Positions 1 through 8,362 are shown, counted from the stretch's first letter. The stretch: DNA of 64,000 bases from Kingella oralis (GCF_014054985.1 NZ_CP059569.1:1674001-1738000), one strand, 5' to 3'. Translations and numbers: made by a program. The notes: generated from the sequence alone by a model not told the origin.

Positions 1-119
1 ACAGGGGCGACTGGCTGTATTACACCAATCAGGGTGCCTATACCGAAAAAAACGAATACGGCAACAACAAACTTATTTCCGGCTATATCCACAAAAGCCA
101 GCTGCGCCGTGCCGATTAG
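1..119 (+). CDS. SH3-like domain protein, C-terminal part only
   Basis: This is the 3' end of a gene that begins before the window. The open frame ends at TAG (117-119) and gives 38 residues, including GDWLYYTN and SGYIHKSQLR. The tryptophan of GDW and the closing GYIHKSQL strand are typical of bacterial SH3 (YgiM-like) domains, which often bind cell-wall peptides in exported proteins. Nothing can be said about the N-terminus or a signal peptide. The gene ends 48 bases before the lipB remnant and is read in the same direction. Confidence 0.6.
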   Translation, partial: RGDWLYYTNQGAYTEKNEYGNNKLISGYIHKSQLRRAD

Positions 120-167
120 GCAGCCTGAAACGCAAAAAGCAGCCTGCACTCCTCCAAAGGAAACCCC

Positions 168-305
168 ATGAACATCAAAAAACTAGGCAGAGCCGACTAC
201 GCCCCCACCTTTGAAGCCATGAAAACCTTCAACGCCGCGCGCACGCCCGACACCGAAGACGAAATCTGGCTGGTCGAACACCTGCCCATGTTCACCCAAG
301 CCCCA
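168..305 (+). pseudogene. lipB: lipB remnant, first ~46 codons of octanoyltransferase
   Basis: A good ribosome binding site (AAAGGAAA) precedes ATG 168. The frame then reads like the start of lipoyl(octanoyl) transferase: YAPTFEAMKTFNAAR, then EDEIWLVEH and MFTQ, which match the opening of neisserial LipB from memory. After about residue 46 the similarity stops. The frame runs on through an unrelated stretch and a DUS hairpin before a chance stop at 569. The catalytic Cys/Lys region, in the last two thirds of LipB, is absent. The gene is therefore a 5' fragment left by a deletion. A working lipB may exist elsewhere, or the cell may rely on LplA scavenging. Confidence 0.72.
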
Positions 306-344
306 TTCACAAAAATCGAGCATAAATACGCAATCTCCACACAC

Positions 345-388
345 AAAGGCAGCCTGAAAAGCCAAACCACGCTTTTCAGGCTGCCTTT
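345..388. terminator. DUS inverted pair, bidirectional terminator
   Basis: Two oppositely oriented AG-kingDUS copies form a perfect 18-bp stem (345-362 with 371-388) around an 8-base loop. It lies between the lipB remnant and the converging TetR gene. DUS pairs of this kind are known to serve as factor-independent terminators in Neisseriaceae, and many others occur in this window. Confidence 0.75.
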
Positions 389-416
389 ATTTCACTCTGC
401 GCTCAGCAATACCACA

Positions 417-1076
417 TCACGCCGCTTCATCGCCCACCAATCTATCCATCAGCGCATCAAACTCAGCAACCAGATTCGGCTCAATATGCGGGCGCAGCAG
501 GCTCAATGTGCGATACACGCCGCGCGCTTTCACTTCTTCGGCACGCAGCGAATCGCGTCCGTTGATTGAGCCGTCGAAGTCAAACCAATATTTGCCCACC
601 AGCCACATATTCACGGTTAAATCTTTCACGCCACGGTCGTCGATGTGAATCAGCCCTTTGTCGCGCAGCATGCCAAACAGCTTGGTTGCCAGCGGGGCAA
701 ATTGGTTTTGCGTGAACTGGTTATGCTCGCCCAGCAGCGTTTTGCTGCGGTTCAAGAGCGCGTTCACATCGCTAAACAAAAAGCGGTAATCCCACAAGAT
801 GTTATACAGCCCTTTCATATACACCACCGTGCCTTCAATGCCATCGGGCAGCTCGGTTTTGCCCAGATAGTCCAGCAGCTCTTGGCGATAGCGTTTGAAA
901 ATTTGCACGATGATTTCGTCTTTGTTGGCAAAGTGATAATAGAGATTGCCTGGGCTAATGTTGAGGTGGCTGGAAATATGGTTGGTGCTGATGTTGCGCT
1001 CGCCGTGTTCGTTGAACAGCATCAGGCTGGCATCAATGATTTTGGTGTAGGTGCTGGTGCGGGGTTCTTTACTCAT
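417..1076 (-). CDS. TetR/AcrR family transcriptional regulator
   Basis: A 219-residue protein with an N-terminal TetR helix-turn-helix: a helix ending in LFNEHGERNIST, then HISSHLNISPGNLYYHF, the characteristic recognition helix ending in F-x-NKDEI. The C-terminal two thirds would be the ligand-binding and dimer domain. I start it at MSKEP (ATG at 1076), where the TetR domain begins. The longer frame to 1166 adds 30 residues that include a translated DUS. No obvious target operon is adjacent: murB lies upstream on the same strand 157 bases away. Ligand and regulon are unknown. Confidence 0.88.
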   Translation of the reverse strand: MSKEPRTSTYTKIIDASLMLFNEHGERNISTNHISSHLNISPGNLYYHFANKDEIIVQIFKRYRQELLDYLGKTELPDGIEGTVVYMKGLYNILWDYRFLFSDVNALLNRSKTLLGEHNQFTQNQFAPLATKLFGMLRDKGLIHIDDRGVKDLTVNMWLVGKYWFDFDGSINGRDSLRAEEVKARGVYRTLSLLRPHIEPNLVAEFDALMDRLVGDEAA

Positions 1077-1233
1077 GTTGCATTCGTTAATCGTTTGTTC
1101 ATAAAAGGAAAAGCGAGATTGTATAAGATTTTGGGCAGCCTGAAAATGCAAAGACAAAATGGACAATGGCGTTTCAGGCTGCCTTTGCCGGCGGGCATCT
1201 GCCTTGCCCGCCCTGCCCTGTTTTCAGGCTGCC

Positions 1234-2310
1234 TTAGCTGTTGGAATCTCCCGCGCAGGGATGTTGAACAGGCTGTTCATCCCAATGCGGTTCAAGGTTG
1301 GGCTCGGGTTCCAGGTGGATGTGGAATTTTTCCCACACGGCTTGGCGCACATAATCCGACAAATCCTGCACGTCCTGCGCGCTGGCGTGGTTTTTGTTCA
1401 CCAACACAAGGGCTTGCTTGTCGTGCACGGCTGCGCCGCCGATTTGTTTGCCTTTTAAGCCGCATTGGTCAATCAGCCAGCCTGCGGCGAGTTTCAGGCT
1501 GCCGTCTGCTTGCGGATAGCTGGGCATGGCGGGGTATTGCTGCTGGATGCGCGCGGCGTGTTCGGCGGTGATAACGGGGTTTTTGTAGAAACTGCCAGCG
1601 TTGCCCGCTTCGGCGGGGTCGGGCAGCTTACTGCGGCGGATTCGAATGATGGCTTGGGCGACTTGCTGCGCGGTGGGGGCTTGGCTGCCGTATTGTTCGG
1701 CAAGCGTGGCGGCAAGCTCGCCGTAGCCGATTTTGGGCGTGAACGTTTCGTCTAGCGCGAAGGTTACGGCGGTGATGACGTAGCGGCGTTTGCCTTGTTG
1801 TTTGAACAGGCTTTCGCGGTAGCCAAATTGGCATTGGGCGTTGGATAGCGTGATGAAGTTTTGCGTTTCCAAATCAAAGCATTGCACGGAAACGATGCGG
1901 TCTTTCACTTCCGCACCATACGCGCCCACGTTTTGTACGGGACACGCGCCCACTGTGCCGGGGATGAGGCTTAAATTTTCCAGCCCGCTCAGCCCGAGCG
2001 CGAGCGTGTGCTGGATGAAGTCGTGCAGGATTTCGCCCGCTTGCGCTTCCATGTGCACGATGCCGCCCGCGCGATGGGTTTCGCGGATGCCGCGCGTGGC
2101 GATGTGTACCACCAGCGCGGGATAATCACGCGTGAACAGGGTGTTGCTGCCGCCGCCGAGCCAGCAAACGGTTTGGCGGTCGTATTCGGGCAGTTGGCAC
2201 AGGGCGGGCAAATCGGCGCTGTCGGTAAGCTCAACGTAATGCGCGGCGGTGGCGGGCAGGGCGAAGGTGGTGCGGTTAATCAGCGGGTGGTTGTGTTGGA
2301 GGGTAAACAT
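1234..2310 (-). CDS. murB: UDP-N-acetylenolpyruvoylglucosamine reductase MurB
   Basis: MurB makes UDP-N-acetylmuramic acid by NADPH-dependent reduction of the enolpyruvyl ether, a cytoplasmic step of peptidoglycan synthesis. The 358-residue protein has the FAD-binding domain with LGGGSNTLF near residue 50, the signature GTVGACPVQNVGAYG near 120, and the catalytic serine motif GNAGSFYKNP near 245. Its length and the YRES segment fit type I (E. coli-like) MurB. A DUS is translated in frame as GSLKL inside the C-terminal domain, which shows that the uptake sequence is tolerated in the coding region. The start ATG 2310 opens with MFTLQHNHPL, as usual for this family. Confidence 0.96.
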   Translation of the reverse strand: MFTLQHNHPLINRTTFALPATAAHYVELTDSADLPALCQLPEYDRQTVCWLGGGSNTLFTRDYPALVVHIATRGIRETHRAGGIVHMEAQAGEILHDFIQHTLALGLSGLENLSLIPGTVGACPVQNVGAYGAEVKDRIVSVQCFDLETQNFITLSNAQCQFGYRESLFKQQGKRRYVITAVTFALDETFTPKIGYGELAATLAEQYGSQAPTAQQVAQAIIRIRRSKLPDPAEAGNAGSFYKNPVITAEHAARIQQQYPAMPSYPQADGSLKLAAGWLIDQCGLKGKQIGGAAVHDKQALVLVNKNHASAQDVQDLSDYVRQAVWEKFHIHLEPEPNLEPHWDEQPVQHPCAGDSNS

Positions 2311-2543
2311 GGTTTTCAGGCTGCCTGAATGGGAAAAGGGCGCATTATAGCGGGTTATGCCAAGCGTGGGATTTCAGGCTGCCTTTTGCGGGCAAAACCC
2401 GGCGGTTAAACAAGCGGATTGGAGCTGTTTGGGCAGCCAAACGGGCTGAAAAACTAAAAGCATTGGCACGCTGCGGGCGAAGCCAAGCGTTAAAACAGGC
2501 TTGCTTGCTGCGGTGGGGATTCAAATGGATTTTCAGGCTGCCG

Positions 2544-2696
2544 TAATTTCAGATATAGGGTGTTGGTACTTCTGAGGCTGATGCCGGTTAATCCGGCGGT
2601 ATCGGAGGCGGTCAAATCCAAAGCAAACAGCCGTGGGCTTTGGCGGAATTGCGGCTCGGAAATTTTGCTGAACTTTTGATATTTTTTTGATTTCAT
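2544..2696 (-). pseudogene. IS1595-like transposase N-terminal remnant
   Basis: The frame starting at 2696 encodes a basic N-terminus, then LFALDLTASDTAGLTG and a second recognition helix ending in LYLKLR. This is the helix-turn-helix that opens IS1595/IS1016-family transposases of Neisseriaceae. The similarity stops where a DUS begins (2531-2543). The DDE-like catalytic domain is missing and I see no terminal inverted repeats. It is a relic of an old insertion. The assignment rests on family resemblance over about 50 residues. Confidence 0.55.
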
Positions 2697-2768
2697 TTCA
2701 GAAGATTGCCACCAATTTTAGTGTTCTTGCTTCCTAAGCCCCTGTCTTAAATCCGCCACAAATGAAAA

Positions 2769-2790
2769 CGTCGGGCAGAAATGCCCGACG
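2769..2790. repeat. GTCGGGCA hairpin with GAAA loop
   Basis: A perfect 9-bp stem, CGTCGGGCA with TGCCCGACG, closes a GAAA tetraloop. It is followed by a tail reading GGTTTTGCAAAGG and then a DUS. The same tail ends the longer repeats near 37.8, 46.9 and 62.8 kb, so this is probably a short relative of that family. It lies downstream of the converging end of the 2872-4350 transporter gene. The rest of 2697-2871 holds only DUS copies. Confidence 0.55.
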
Positions 2791-2871
2791 ACCTACGGTT
2801 TTGCAAAGGTTTCAGGCTGCCTCATCCCCAAAGCAGCCTGAAACGAAGTTCAGCTTAGCTAAAACGCATCA

Positions 2872-4350
2872 TCACCAGTAGCCCAACATTTTCCACCATG
2901 TGATGCCGATAGTGCAGAAAATCAGGATTTCCACCGCGCTCATCACAAAGCCCGCAATCCACCATTCGCCCATGGTGGTGTAGCCCGAGTTGTAGATAAC
3001 GGGCGACGAGCCTGATGCGTAGTGGGTGAGCGACATCATAATGCCGGTGCTGGCGGCGAGCACCAACGCAAACAGCATCGGCGGCGCGCCCAGATGCAAG
3101 CCCACGGCGTAGAACGCGCCGAGCATGGCGGTAACGTGTGCCGTGCCGCTGGCAAACATATAGTGCGAATAGATGTACACCAAAGCCAGCAAGGCGCAGC
3201 CGACTACCCAGCTTAAACCCATGCCTTGAATTTGTTGCCCCATCAGGTCGGAGAACCATTTAATCAAGCCCAATTTGTTGAGGAAAGTTGCCATCATCAC
3301 CAAGGCGGCGAACCACACGATGGTGTCCCACGCGCCTTTTTCTTTCAGCACGTCGTCCCATGTCAAAACGCCGGTGAGCAACAGCAGGGAGATGCCGAGG
3401 AAGGTGGTGGTGGTGGCATCCACTTTGATGCCAAGCGGTGCAAGCAGGCCTGCCCACAACACGAGCAACACAGCAAACACGCCCAGCGTGATTTTTTCGT
3501 TTCTGCTCATCGGCCCCATTTCTTTTAGCTTGGCGCGTGCCATTTCGGGCGCATTGGGCGTGCTGGTGATTTCGGGTTTATACAGGAAATACAAAATAAT
3601 CGGCATCAGCACCATCGCCACCATCCCCGGCACAACCATGGCGACAAACCATGTGCCCCACGACAGGTGGATTTTGCTGTCGGTGGCTTTGGCAACCAAG
3701 TCCACCACCAAGGGGTTGGGCGCGGTGGCGGTGAGGAAAATCAAGCAGGAAATAATATTGGCGTGGTAGTTCACCAACGCCAGATAGCGCCCGATTTTGT
3801 TTTGCGTGCCTTTTTCAGGGTCGGAATCAAAGCTGGTGGCGATGGCTTTCATGATGGGGTGCACAATCGCGCCGCCGCGCGCGGTGTTGGACGGGGTAAC
3901 GGGCGCAATCAGCAAGTCGCACAAGGCAAGGCTGTATGCCACGCCCACGGTGCTTTTGCCAAACAGCGACAGGAACAAATAGCCGATGCGCGTGCCCAGC
4001 CCTGTTTTGAGCAGGCTGCGCGAAATCATGATGGCGATACCAATCATCCAAATCAGCGGGCTGTTCAGGCTGCTTAACGCGTCTTTGGCGGCTTGGGCAG
4101 CGGGGTTTTTGATGGGATTGCCGTCTGCGCCCAGCTCGGGCACGGTTACTTGCAGCAACGCCACAATGGTCATGGCAAGCATCGCCATCGCGCCGATGGG
4201 CATGGCTTTGCCGATGATGCCCGCGATGATGCCGATAAACAGCGCAAGCAGATGCCACGCGTTGGGCGCGACGCCTTCGGGCGCGGGGATGAACCAGAGA
4301 ATTAGCGTTAGGGCTAATGCTATGGCGGCTGGGATTGGTTTAAAGCCCAT
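2872..4350 (-). CDS. DASS (SLC13) family dicarboxylate/anion transporter
   Basis: A 492-residue inner-membrane protein with about a dozen hydrophobic segments. It has the family motif SNTARGGAIVHP (about residue 155) and a C-terminal half repeat with ASSTGIMMSLTHYASGSSPV-like sequence. It resembles 2-oxoglutarate/malate and citrate/succinate antiporters of the DASS family. A strong ribosome binding site (GAGGTGA) precedes ATG 4350. It follows the NuoF-like gene on the same strand after 318 bases that carry DUS copies, so it may be read from the same promoter or from its own. The context suggests exchange of C4-dicarboxylates such as malate, fumarate or succinate. The actual substrate cannot be read from the sequence. 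Confidence 0.88.
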   Translation of the reverse strand: MGFKPIPAAIALALTLILWFIPAPEGVAPNAWHLLALFIGIIAGIIGKAMPIGAMAMLAMTIVALLQVTVPELGADGNPIKNPAAQAAKDALSSLNSPLIWMIGIAIMISRSLLKTGLGTRIGYLFLSLFGKSTVGVAYSLALCDLLIAPVTPSNTARGGAIVHPIMKAIATSFDSDPEKGTQNKIGRYLALVNYHANIISCLIFLTATAPNPLVVDLVAKATDSKIHLSWGTWFVAMVVPGMVAMVLMPIILYFLYKPEITSTPNAPEMARAKLKEMGPMSRNEKITLGVFAVLLVLWAGLLAPLGIKVDATTTTFLGISLLLLTGVLTWDDVLKEKGAWDTIVWFAALVMMATFLNKLGLIKWFSDLMGQQIQGMGLSWVVGCALLALVYIYSHYMFASGTAHVTAMLGAFYAVGLHLGAPPMLFALVLAASTGIMMSLTHYASGSSPVIYNSGYTTMGEWWIAGFVMSAVEILIFCTIGITWWKMLGYW

Positions 4351-4668
4351 GATTTCACCTCGTGAAAGTTGAGTTAAGAAAGAAAAGGTTTAATCGGTTT
4401 CAGGCTGCCGCTGCGCGATTTGCGCCTGCCGGGGCGATTTAGGCAGCCTGAAACGCCATTTTAGCAAACATGATTTAACTCTTAAATAACACGTTTTGCC
4501 TTGATATAACTTAAATTAACAGTGCAACCGTTTTTCAGGCTGCCCGACTGGTTGCGGGCAGCCTGAAAAGTGTGTCGGGCGGTGTGCCATCCGTTATGGA
4601 TAGGGCGCGGGAAGCGGCTCGGGCAGCCTGAACGGCATTCATCCGTTTTCAGGCTGCCTTTGCGCCGC
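4351..4668. other. Intergenic stretch with DUS copies
   Basis: No gene is seen here. The stretch holds several DUS copies, including pairs that could terminate the NuoF-like gene transcript, and an AT-rich segment (about 4465-4530) that could carry a promoter for the DASS transporter. I found no convincing operator. Confidence 0.5.
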
Positions 4669-5922
4669 TTATTTGCTTTCGGGTAAGCCGTATTCAATCG
4701 GGAAAGTGCGCATGGAGCTAGCGACCACGGTTGCCGCGCCGGTAATCAAGCCGCAGCGCCCCGCTCCCGGCATGATGTTCACCAGATTTTGCAGCGCGTG
4801 CAAATCGTCTTCGGTGCTGGTGCCGTTGTCCACGCGCTCCACCAAGCGGGCAAGCTGGTAGGTACCGCCTTTGCAGGGCGGGCATTGTCCGCAAGAATTG
4901 TTGGCGAAAAATTGGATGTAGTCGGCGGTTTTGCGCACGATGCTGGTACCCTCGGAAACCACAATCATCGCGCCTGTGCCCAAGCCTGAATTGCGTTCTT
5001 TGGCGGAAACGAAGTCCAACGGCACGTCCAAATCTTTGGCGGTGAGGATGTTGTTGGATGGCCCGCCCATAAACACGGCTTTGAAGGTGCGCCCTTCCAG
5101 CATGCCGCCGCCGTAGTTGTCAATCAGCTCGCGCAGGGTGATGCCCATCGGCAGTTCAAATAAGCCTTCATTTAACACGTCGCCCGAAAGCGAATACAGT
5201 TTGGTGCCTACGCCGTTGGCGCGCCCTAAGCCGCGATACCACTCTGCGCCGTTGCGAAGAATGTGCGAAACGTGCGCCAAGGTTTCGGTGTTATTGAGCA
5301 AGGTCGGCTCGCCTGCCACGCCTTTTTGGAATGGGAACGGGGGCTTGTATTGCGGGAACGGGAAGCCGCCGTTGAGCCATGAAATCACGGCGGTTTCTTC
5401 GCCGCCGATGTAGCGTCCTGATGATTCGGTTACTTTGATGGTGAGCGGTTTGCCCAGATGCGCTTCAATGCGTTGAAACAGCGCGTGTTTTTGCCATTGG
5501 GCGATGGCTTCGCGCGTGGCGGCGAGCGATTCGGTGAGATGCGGGTTGATGTAGAGAATGATGTTGTTGGCGCGGGTGTACACGGCGGCAATCAGCGCGC
5601 CTTCAATCACTTGATGCGGCGCGTGTTCCAGCAAGAAGCGGTCTTTGAATGTGCCCGGTTCGTCTTCGTTGGCGTTGCAGACCACATAGCGGTCGCCTGT
5701 TTCGCTGGGCGATTCCGCCATGGCTGTCCATTTGCGGTGGGTGGGGAAGCCTGCGCCGCCCATGCCGCATAGCCCTGCGTCTTCCAACACTTTGGCGATG
5801 TTATCGGGCGCGGTGAGGGCGTTGAGCAAACCTTCGCCGCCGCCTACAGCGAGCCATGCGTTTAAATCGGAGCCGACGAGGCGGCTGGGGTGGAGTAATA
5901 CTTGGTTCAGTTCGTTTTTCAT
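4669..5922 (-). CDS. NuoF-like NADH-binding flavoprotein (51 kDa family)
   Basis: This 417-residue protein belongs to the complex I 51-kDa family, which oxidises NADH at an FMN. The FMN/NAD motifs are present: GMGGAGFPTHRKW (53-65), NANEDEPGTFKDR (83-95) and SSGRYIGGEETA (168-179). The ligands of the N3-type [4Fe-4S] cluster are present as SCGQCPPC (Cys344, 347, 350) plus Cys390. It is a stand-alone gene with no nuoE or other nuo genes beside it. It is the third gene of a run with a ferredoxin-like subunit and a FrdA-like flavoprotein. I infer that it is the electron-input module of a soluble NADH-dependent reductase. A role as a dehydrogenase in the opposite direction is possible. Confidence 0.87.
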   Translation of the reverse strand: MKNELNQVLLHPSRLVGSDLNAWLAVGGGEGLLNALTAPDNIAKVLEDAGLCGMGGAGFPTHRKWTAMAESPSETGDRYVVCNANEDEPGTFKDRFLLEHAPHQVIEGALIAAVYTRANNIILYINPHLTESLAATREAIAQWQKHALFQRIEAHLGKPLTIKVTESSGRYIGGEETAVISWLNGGFPFPQYKPPFPFQKGVAGEPTLLNNTETLAHVSHILRNGAEWYRGLGRANGVGTKLYSLSGDVLNEGLFELPMGITLRELIDNYGGGMLEGRTFKAVFMGGPSNNILTAKDLDVPLDFVSAKERNSGLGTGAMIVVSEGTSIVRKTADYIQFFANNSCGQCPPCKGGTYQLARLVERVDNGTSTEDDLHALQNLVNIMPGAGRCGLITGAATVVASSMRTFPIEYGLPESK

Positions 5923-6096
5923 GATTTTGATTCCGTATGGGGAATTGGGTGGTTGAGGCAGCCTGAAAGTGTGTTGGCGCGTGCCCGATGGTTTTCAGGC
6001 TGCCTTTGCGGTGGATGATGGCGCGGTTTGGTTTTCCGTTTTCAGGCTGCCTTTGCCGATGCGATTAAGGCAGCCTGAAAACGGGTTATCGCGTTC

Positions 6097-7719
6097 TCAA
6101 TCAATCGCGCAAATCAATCCTGCGTGTTCTTTCCAATCAAATGTGCCGTAATCGGGATACAACACGGGGGCTTTTACCTCGCTTTTCACGCCCGCTTTTT
6201 GTAAGGCGCGTTGGAAATTGTGGACGTGTTTCAAACCGCCGCGCACGTTGTTGCGGCGTGGGGCTTTGGCGGCGGCGCGCCCTGCACGGCGACCAAAGCT
6301 GATGATGTCTAGCAGCGCGTTGCCCATTAAGCGGTTGCGCCCGTGGATGCCGCCCGATACTTCGCCTGCGGCATACAAGCCTTTCACGGTGGTTTCACAA
6401 TCGCCGTTGATTTCAATGCCGCCGTTTTGGTAGTGCAAGGTGGGGTGAATGATTAACGGCTCGCTTTCGGGGTGAACGCCGCATTTGTGGGCAACGTGCC
6501 CCAGCGTTACCAAGCGTTTCATAATATCGGGCTGCTCGGCGATGATGCGCGGCGTATCCAAAAACACGCCCACTTGCCCATCGCGCACCACGCCACGCCC
6601 CTCTTGCACTTCGCGCAAAATCGCCGCCGCCACCACATCGCGCGGTTGCAATTCATCCACAAACCGCTCGCCCAAGCCGTTTACCAGTTTGGTGCCTGCC
6701 GAGCGCGTGGCTTCGGAAATCAACGCGCCTGCCATGTGCGGCGGATGGGCAACGCCTGTAGGGTGGTATTGGAAGCTGTCCATGTCGCGCAGTTTCGCGC
6801 CGATGCGATACGCCAACACCAAGCCATCTGCCGTTGCGCCGTAGTGGTTGGATGTGGCGAAGCCTTGCAAATGCAAACGCCCCGAGCCGCCTGTTGCCAA
6901 AATCACCGCGTTGGCGTGCACGGTTACCAGTTGGCGTTTTTCCAAGTCATACAACACCGCGCCCACGCAGTTGCCCTCGTTGTCGGACAACAATTCCACG
7001 GCGGGATGGCGGTTTAGCTGGGTGATGCGCGGTTCAATTTCCACCGCTTCGCGCAGCACTTTCATCATCTCCAAGCCTGTGAAGTCGCGGTGGCACAAGA
7101 TGCGCTGCGCGGTGGTGCCACCTGCTTTTTTGCGCACCAGTTTGCCATTGCGGTCGCCGCCTTGGGTGTCAAAATCCATGCCCAAGCCAATTAACCAGCG
7201 AATTGCCGATGGCGCATCGCTCACCATTTGGGCAACCAATTCTTTTTTGCCCGCCATGTGCCCGCCTTTGATGGTGTCGTCATAATGGCGTTGCAAGCTG
7301 TCGTCCTCGCCTACGGCAGCCTGAATGCCGCCCTCCGCCATCACGGTATTGCTGTCGCCGATGCGCAGCTTGTTCGCCATAATCACGCTGGCACCTTCTG
7401 CCGCTGCGGTTAATGCTGCCGCTGCACCCGCGCCCCCGCCGCCGATGACCAACACATCGGTGCGCATACTTTCCGCGCCTGCCAAATCGTAGTCTTCAAT
7501 CAAGGCGTGGGCAGTCAGTAATTTAGCCAAATCGGGATGGCAGGAATCGCCTGCGTTCACGCCCACGCTCAATGTGGTGTGCGCGCTGGGGGCGTAGTCG
7601 GGGTGGAAGGTTTTGAGCAGGACTTCTTTTTCGGGCAGCGTGCCGTTGAGCTGCGGCTCGGCGCGGCGCAAATTGGCCAACGCGGTTTCGTAATCAATGC
7701 CTTTTACGGTGTGGGTCAT
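6097..7719 (-). CDS. FrdA/SdhA-like FAD subunit, probable fumarate reductase
   Basis: A 540-residue flavoprotein of the fumarate reductase/succinate dehydrogenase/aspartate oxidase family. The dinucleotide fold begins at VLVIGGGGAGAAAA (about 89-102). The catalytic residues of the fumarate site are conserved: His319 in QYHPTG, Glu336 and Arg339 in SEATRS, Arg360 in PRD, His429 in PTLHY and Arg463 in GIHGRNRL. The histidine that binds FAD covalently in FrdA/SdhA is replaced by Asn124 (SNTVMAEGG), so FAD is probably held non-covalently. About 85 residues precede the FAD fold, which is longer than in FrdA. I start at ATG 7719; TTG 7743 overlaps the stop of the preceding gene and would translate a DUS. 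Other unsaturated acids are possible substrates. Confidence 0.85.
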   Translation of the reverse strand: MTHTVKGIDYETALANLRRAEPQLNGTLPEKEVLLKTFHPDYAPSAHTTLSVGVNAGDSCHPDLAKLLTAHALIEDYDLAGAESMRTDVLVIGGGGAGAAAALTAAAEGASVIMANKLRIGDSNTVMAEGGIQAAVGEDDSLQRHYDDTIKGGHMAGKKELVAQMVSDAPSAIRWLIGLGMDFDTQGGDRNGKLVRKKAGGTTAQRILCHRDFTGLEMMKVLREAVEIEPRITQLNRHPAVELLSDNEGNCVGAVLYDLEKRQLVTVHANAVILATGGSGRLHLQGFATSNHYGATADGLVLAYRIGAKLRDMDSFQYHPTGVAHPPHMAGALISEATRSAGTKLVNGLGERFVDELQPRDVVAAAILREVQEGRGVVRDGQVGVFLDTPRIIAEQPDIMKRLVTLGHVAHKCGVHPESEPLIIHPTLHYQNGGIEINGDCETTVKGLYAAGEVSGGIHGRNRLMGNALLDIISFGRRAGRAAAKAPRRNNVRGGLKHVHNFQRALQKAGVKSEVKAPVLYPDYGTFDWKEHAGLICAID

Positions 7720-7735
7720 TTTCAGGCTGCCTTTC

Positions 7736-8362
7736 TTAATCAATTTCTACTTTAATCTTGCCGTTGTCGATTTCTTGCAAACGGCGCATCAAATCAACGG
7801 GGCGCAAGGTGCGCGCGGCTTTCATGCGGCGGGCGAACAGGCCCAAATGGTTGGGGCGGATATGCTCGGGGCAGGCCAGCGTGCACAGGTTGCACATCAC
7901 GCATTCGTCAAACGTGTTGGACGCGGTGGAAAAATCGCCCGACACCACTTGCGCCACGCCGTTTTGCACTTCCAAGCCCTTGGGGCAGGCCGCGTCGCAA
8001 CCGCCGCAATGGCGGCAGTTTTTGGCTTCGGGGAAGGTTTCATCCACTTCGTCCAGCCAGTTCCAGCCATCACCCACTTTGTTCATGTCGTAATAATGAA
8101 TACGAGCCGGCAAGAAGTAATCAATAAAGCTCACTTGCATGCCCGGCTCAATTTTGGTTTCGCAGCCCAATTTGGTTTCCGCCTTGCGCTCGCCTTCTTT
8201 GCGCACCAAGCAACGGCAAGAGCCGCACACGCCCTGCCCCATGCAGCCCACGTTGGCGGTAATCGCTTTGCCTGCGCGGGCAAGCGCTTGGATAATGGAC
8301 GAATTGGCGGGCGCTTGGATTTCTTTGCCGTCAATCACCAGTGTGTAGAGTTCTTCGCTCAT
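7736..8362 (-). CDS. Iron-sulfur subunit: [2Fe-2S] plus two [4Fe-4S] domains
   Basis: A 208-residue electron carrier. The N-terminal plant-ferredoxin-type domain has Cys40, 46, 49 and 67 (GCMGQGVCGSC). The C-terminal domain has two complete C-x2-C-x2-C-x3-CP motifs at Cys116-126 and Cys154-164. FrdB/SdhB normally carry one [4Fe-4S] and one [3Fe-4S] cluster and a C-x4-C-x2-C first motif. This protein has C-x5-C-x2-C and two full four-cysteine sets, so it is a variant of that family. It is the promoter-proximal gene of the cluster, 16 bases before the FAD subunit. It should pass electrons between the NuoF-like and FrdA-like subunits. No membrane segment is seen. Confidence 0.85.
   Translation of the reverse strand: MSEELYTLVIDGKEIQAPANSSIIQALARAGKAITANVGCMGQGVCGSCRCLVRKEGERKAETKLGCETKIEPGMQVSFIDYFLPARIHYYDMNKVGDGWNWLDEVDETFPEAKNCRHCGGCDAACPKGLEVQNGVAQVVSGDFSTASNTFDECVMCNLCTLACPEHIRPNHLGLFARRMKAARTLRPVDLMRRLQEIDNGKIKVEID

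Noticed and set aside
645..1571. 308-codon plus-strand frame
   Set aside because: It is antisense to the TetR gene and murB, has no domain and contains translated DUS peptides. It is a shadow frame.
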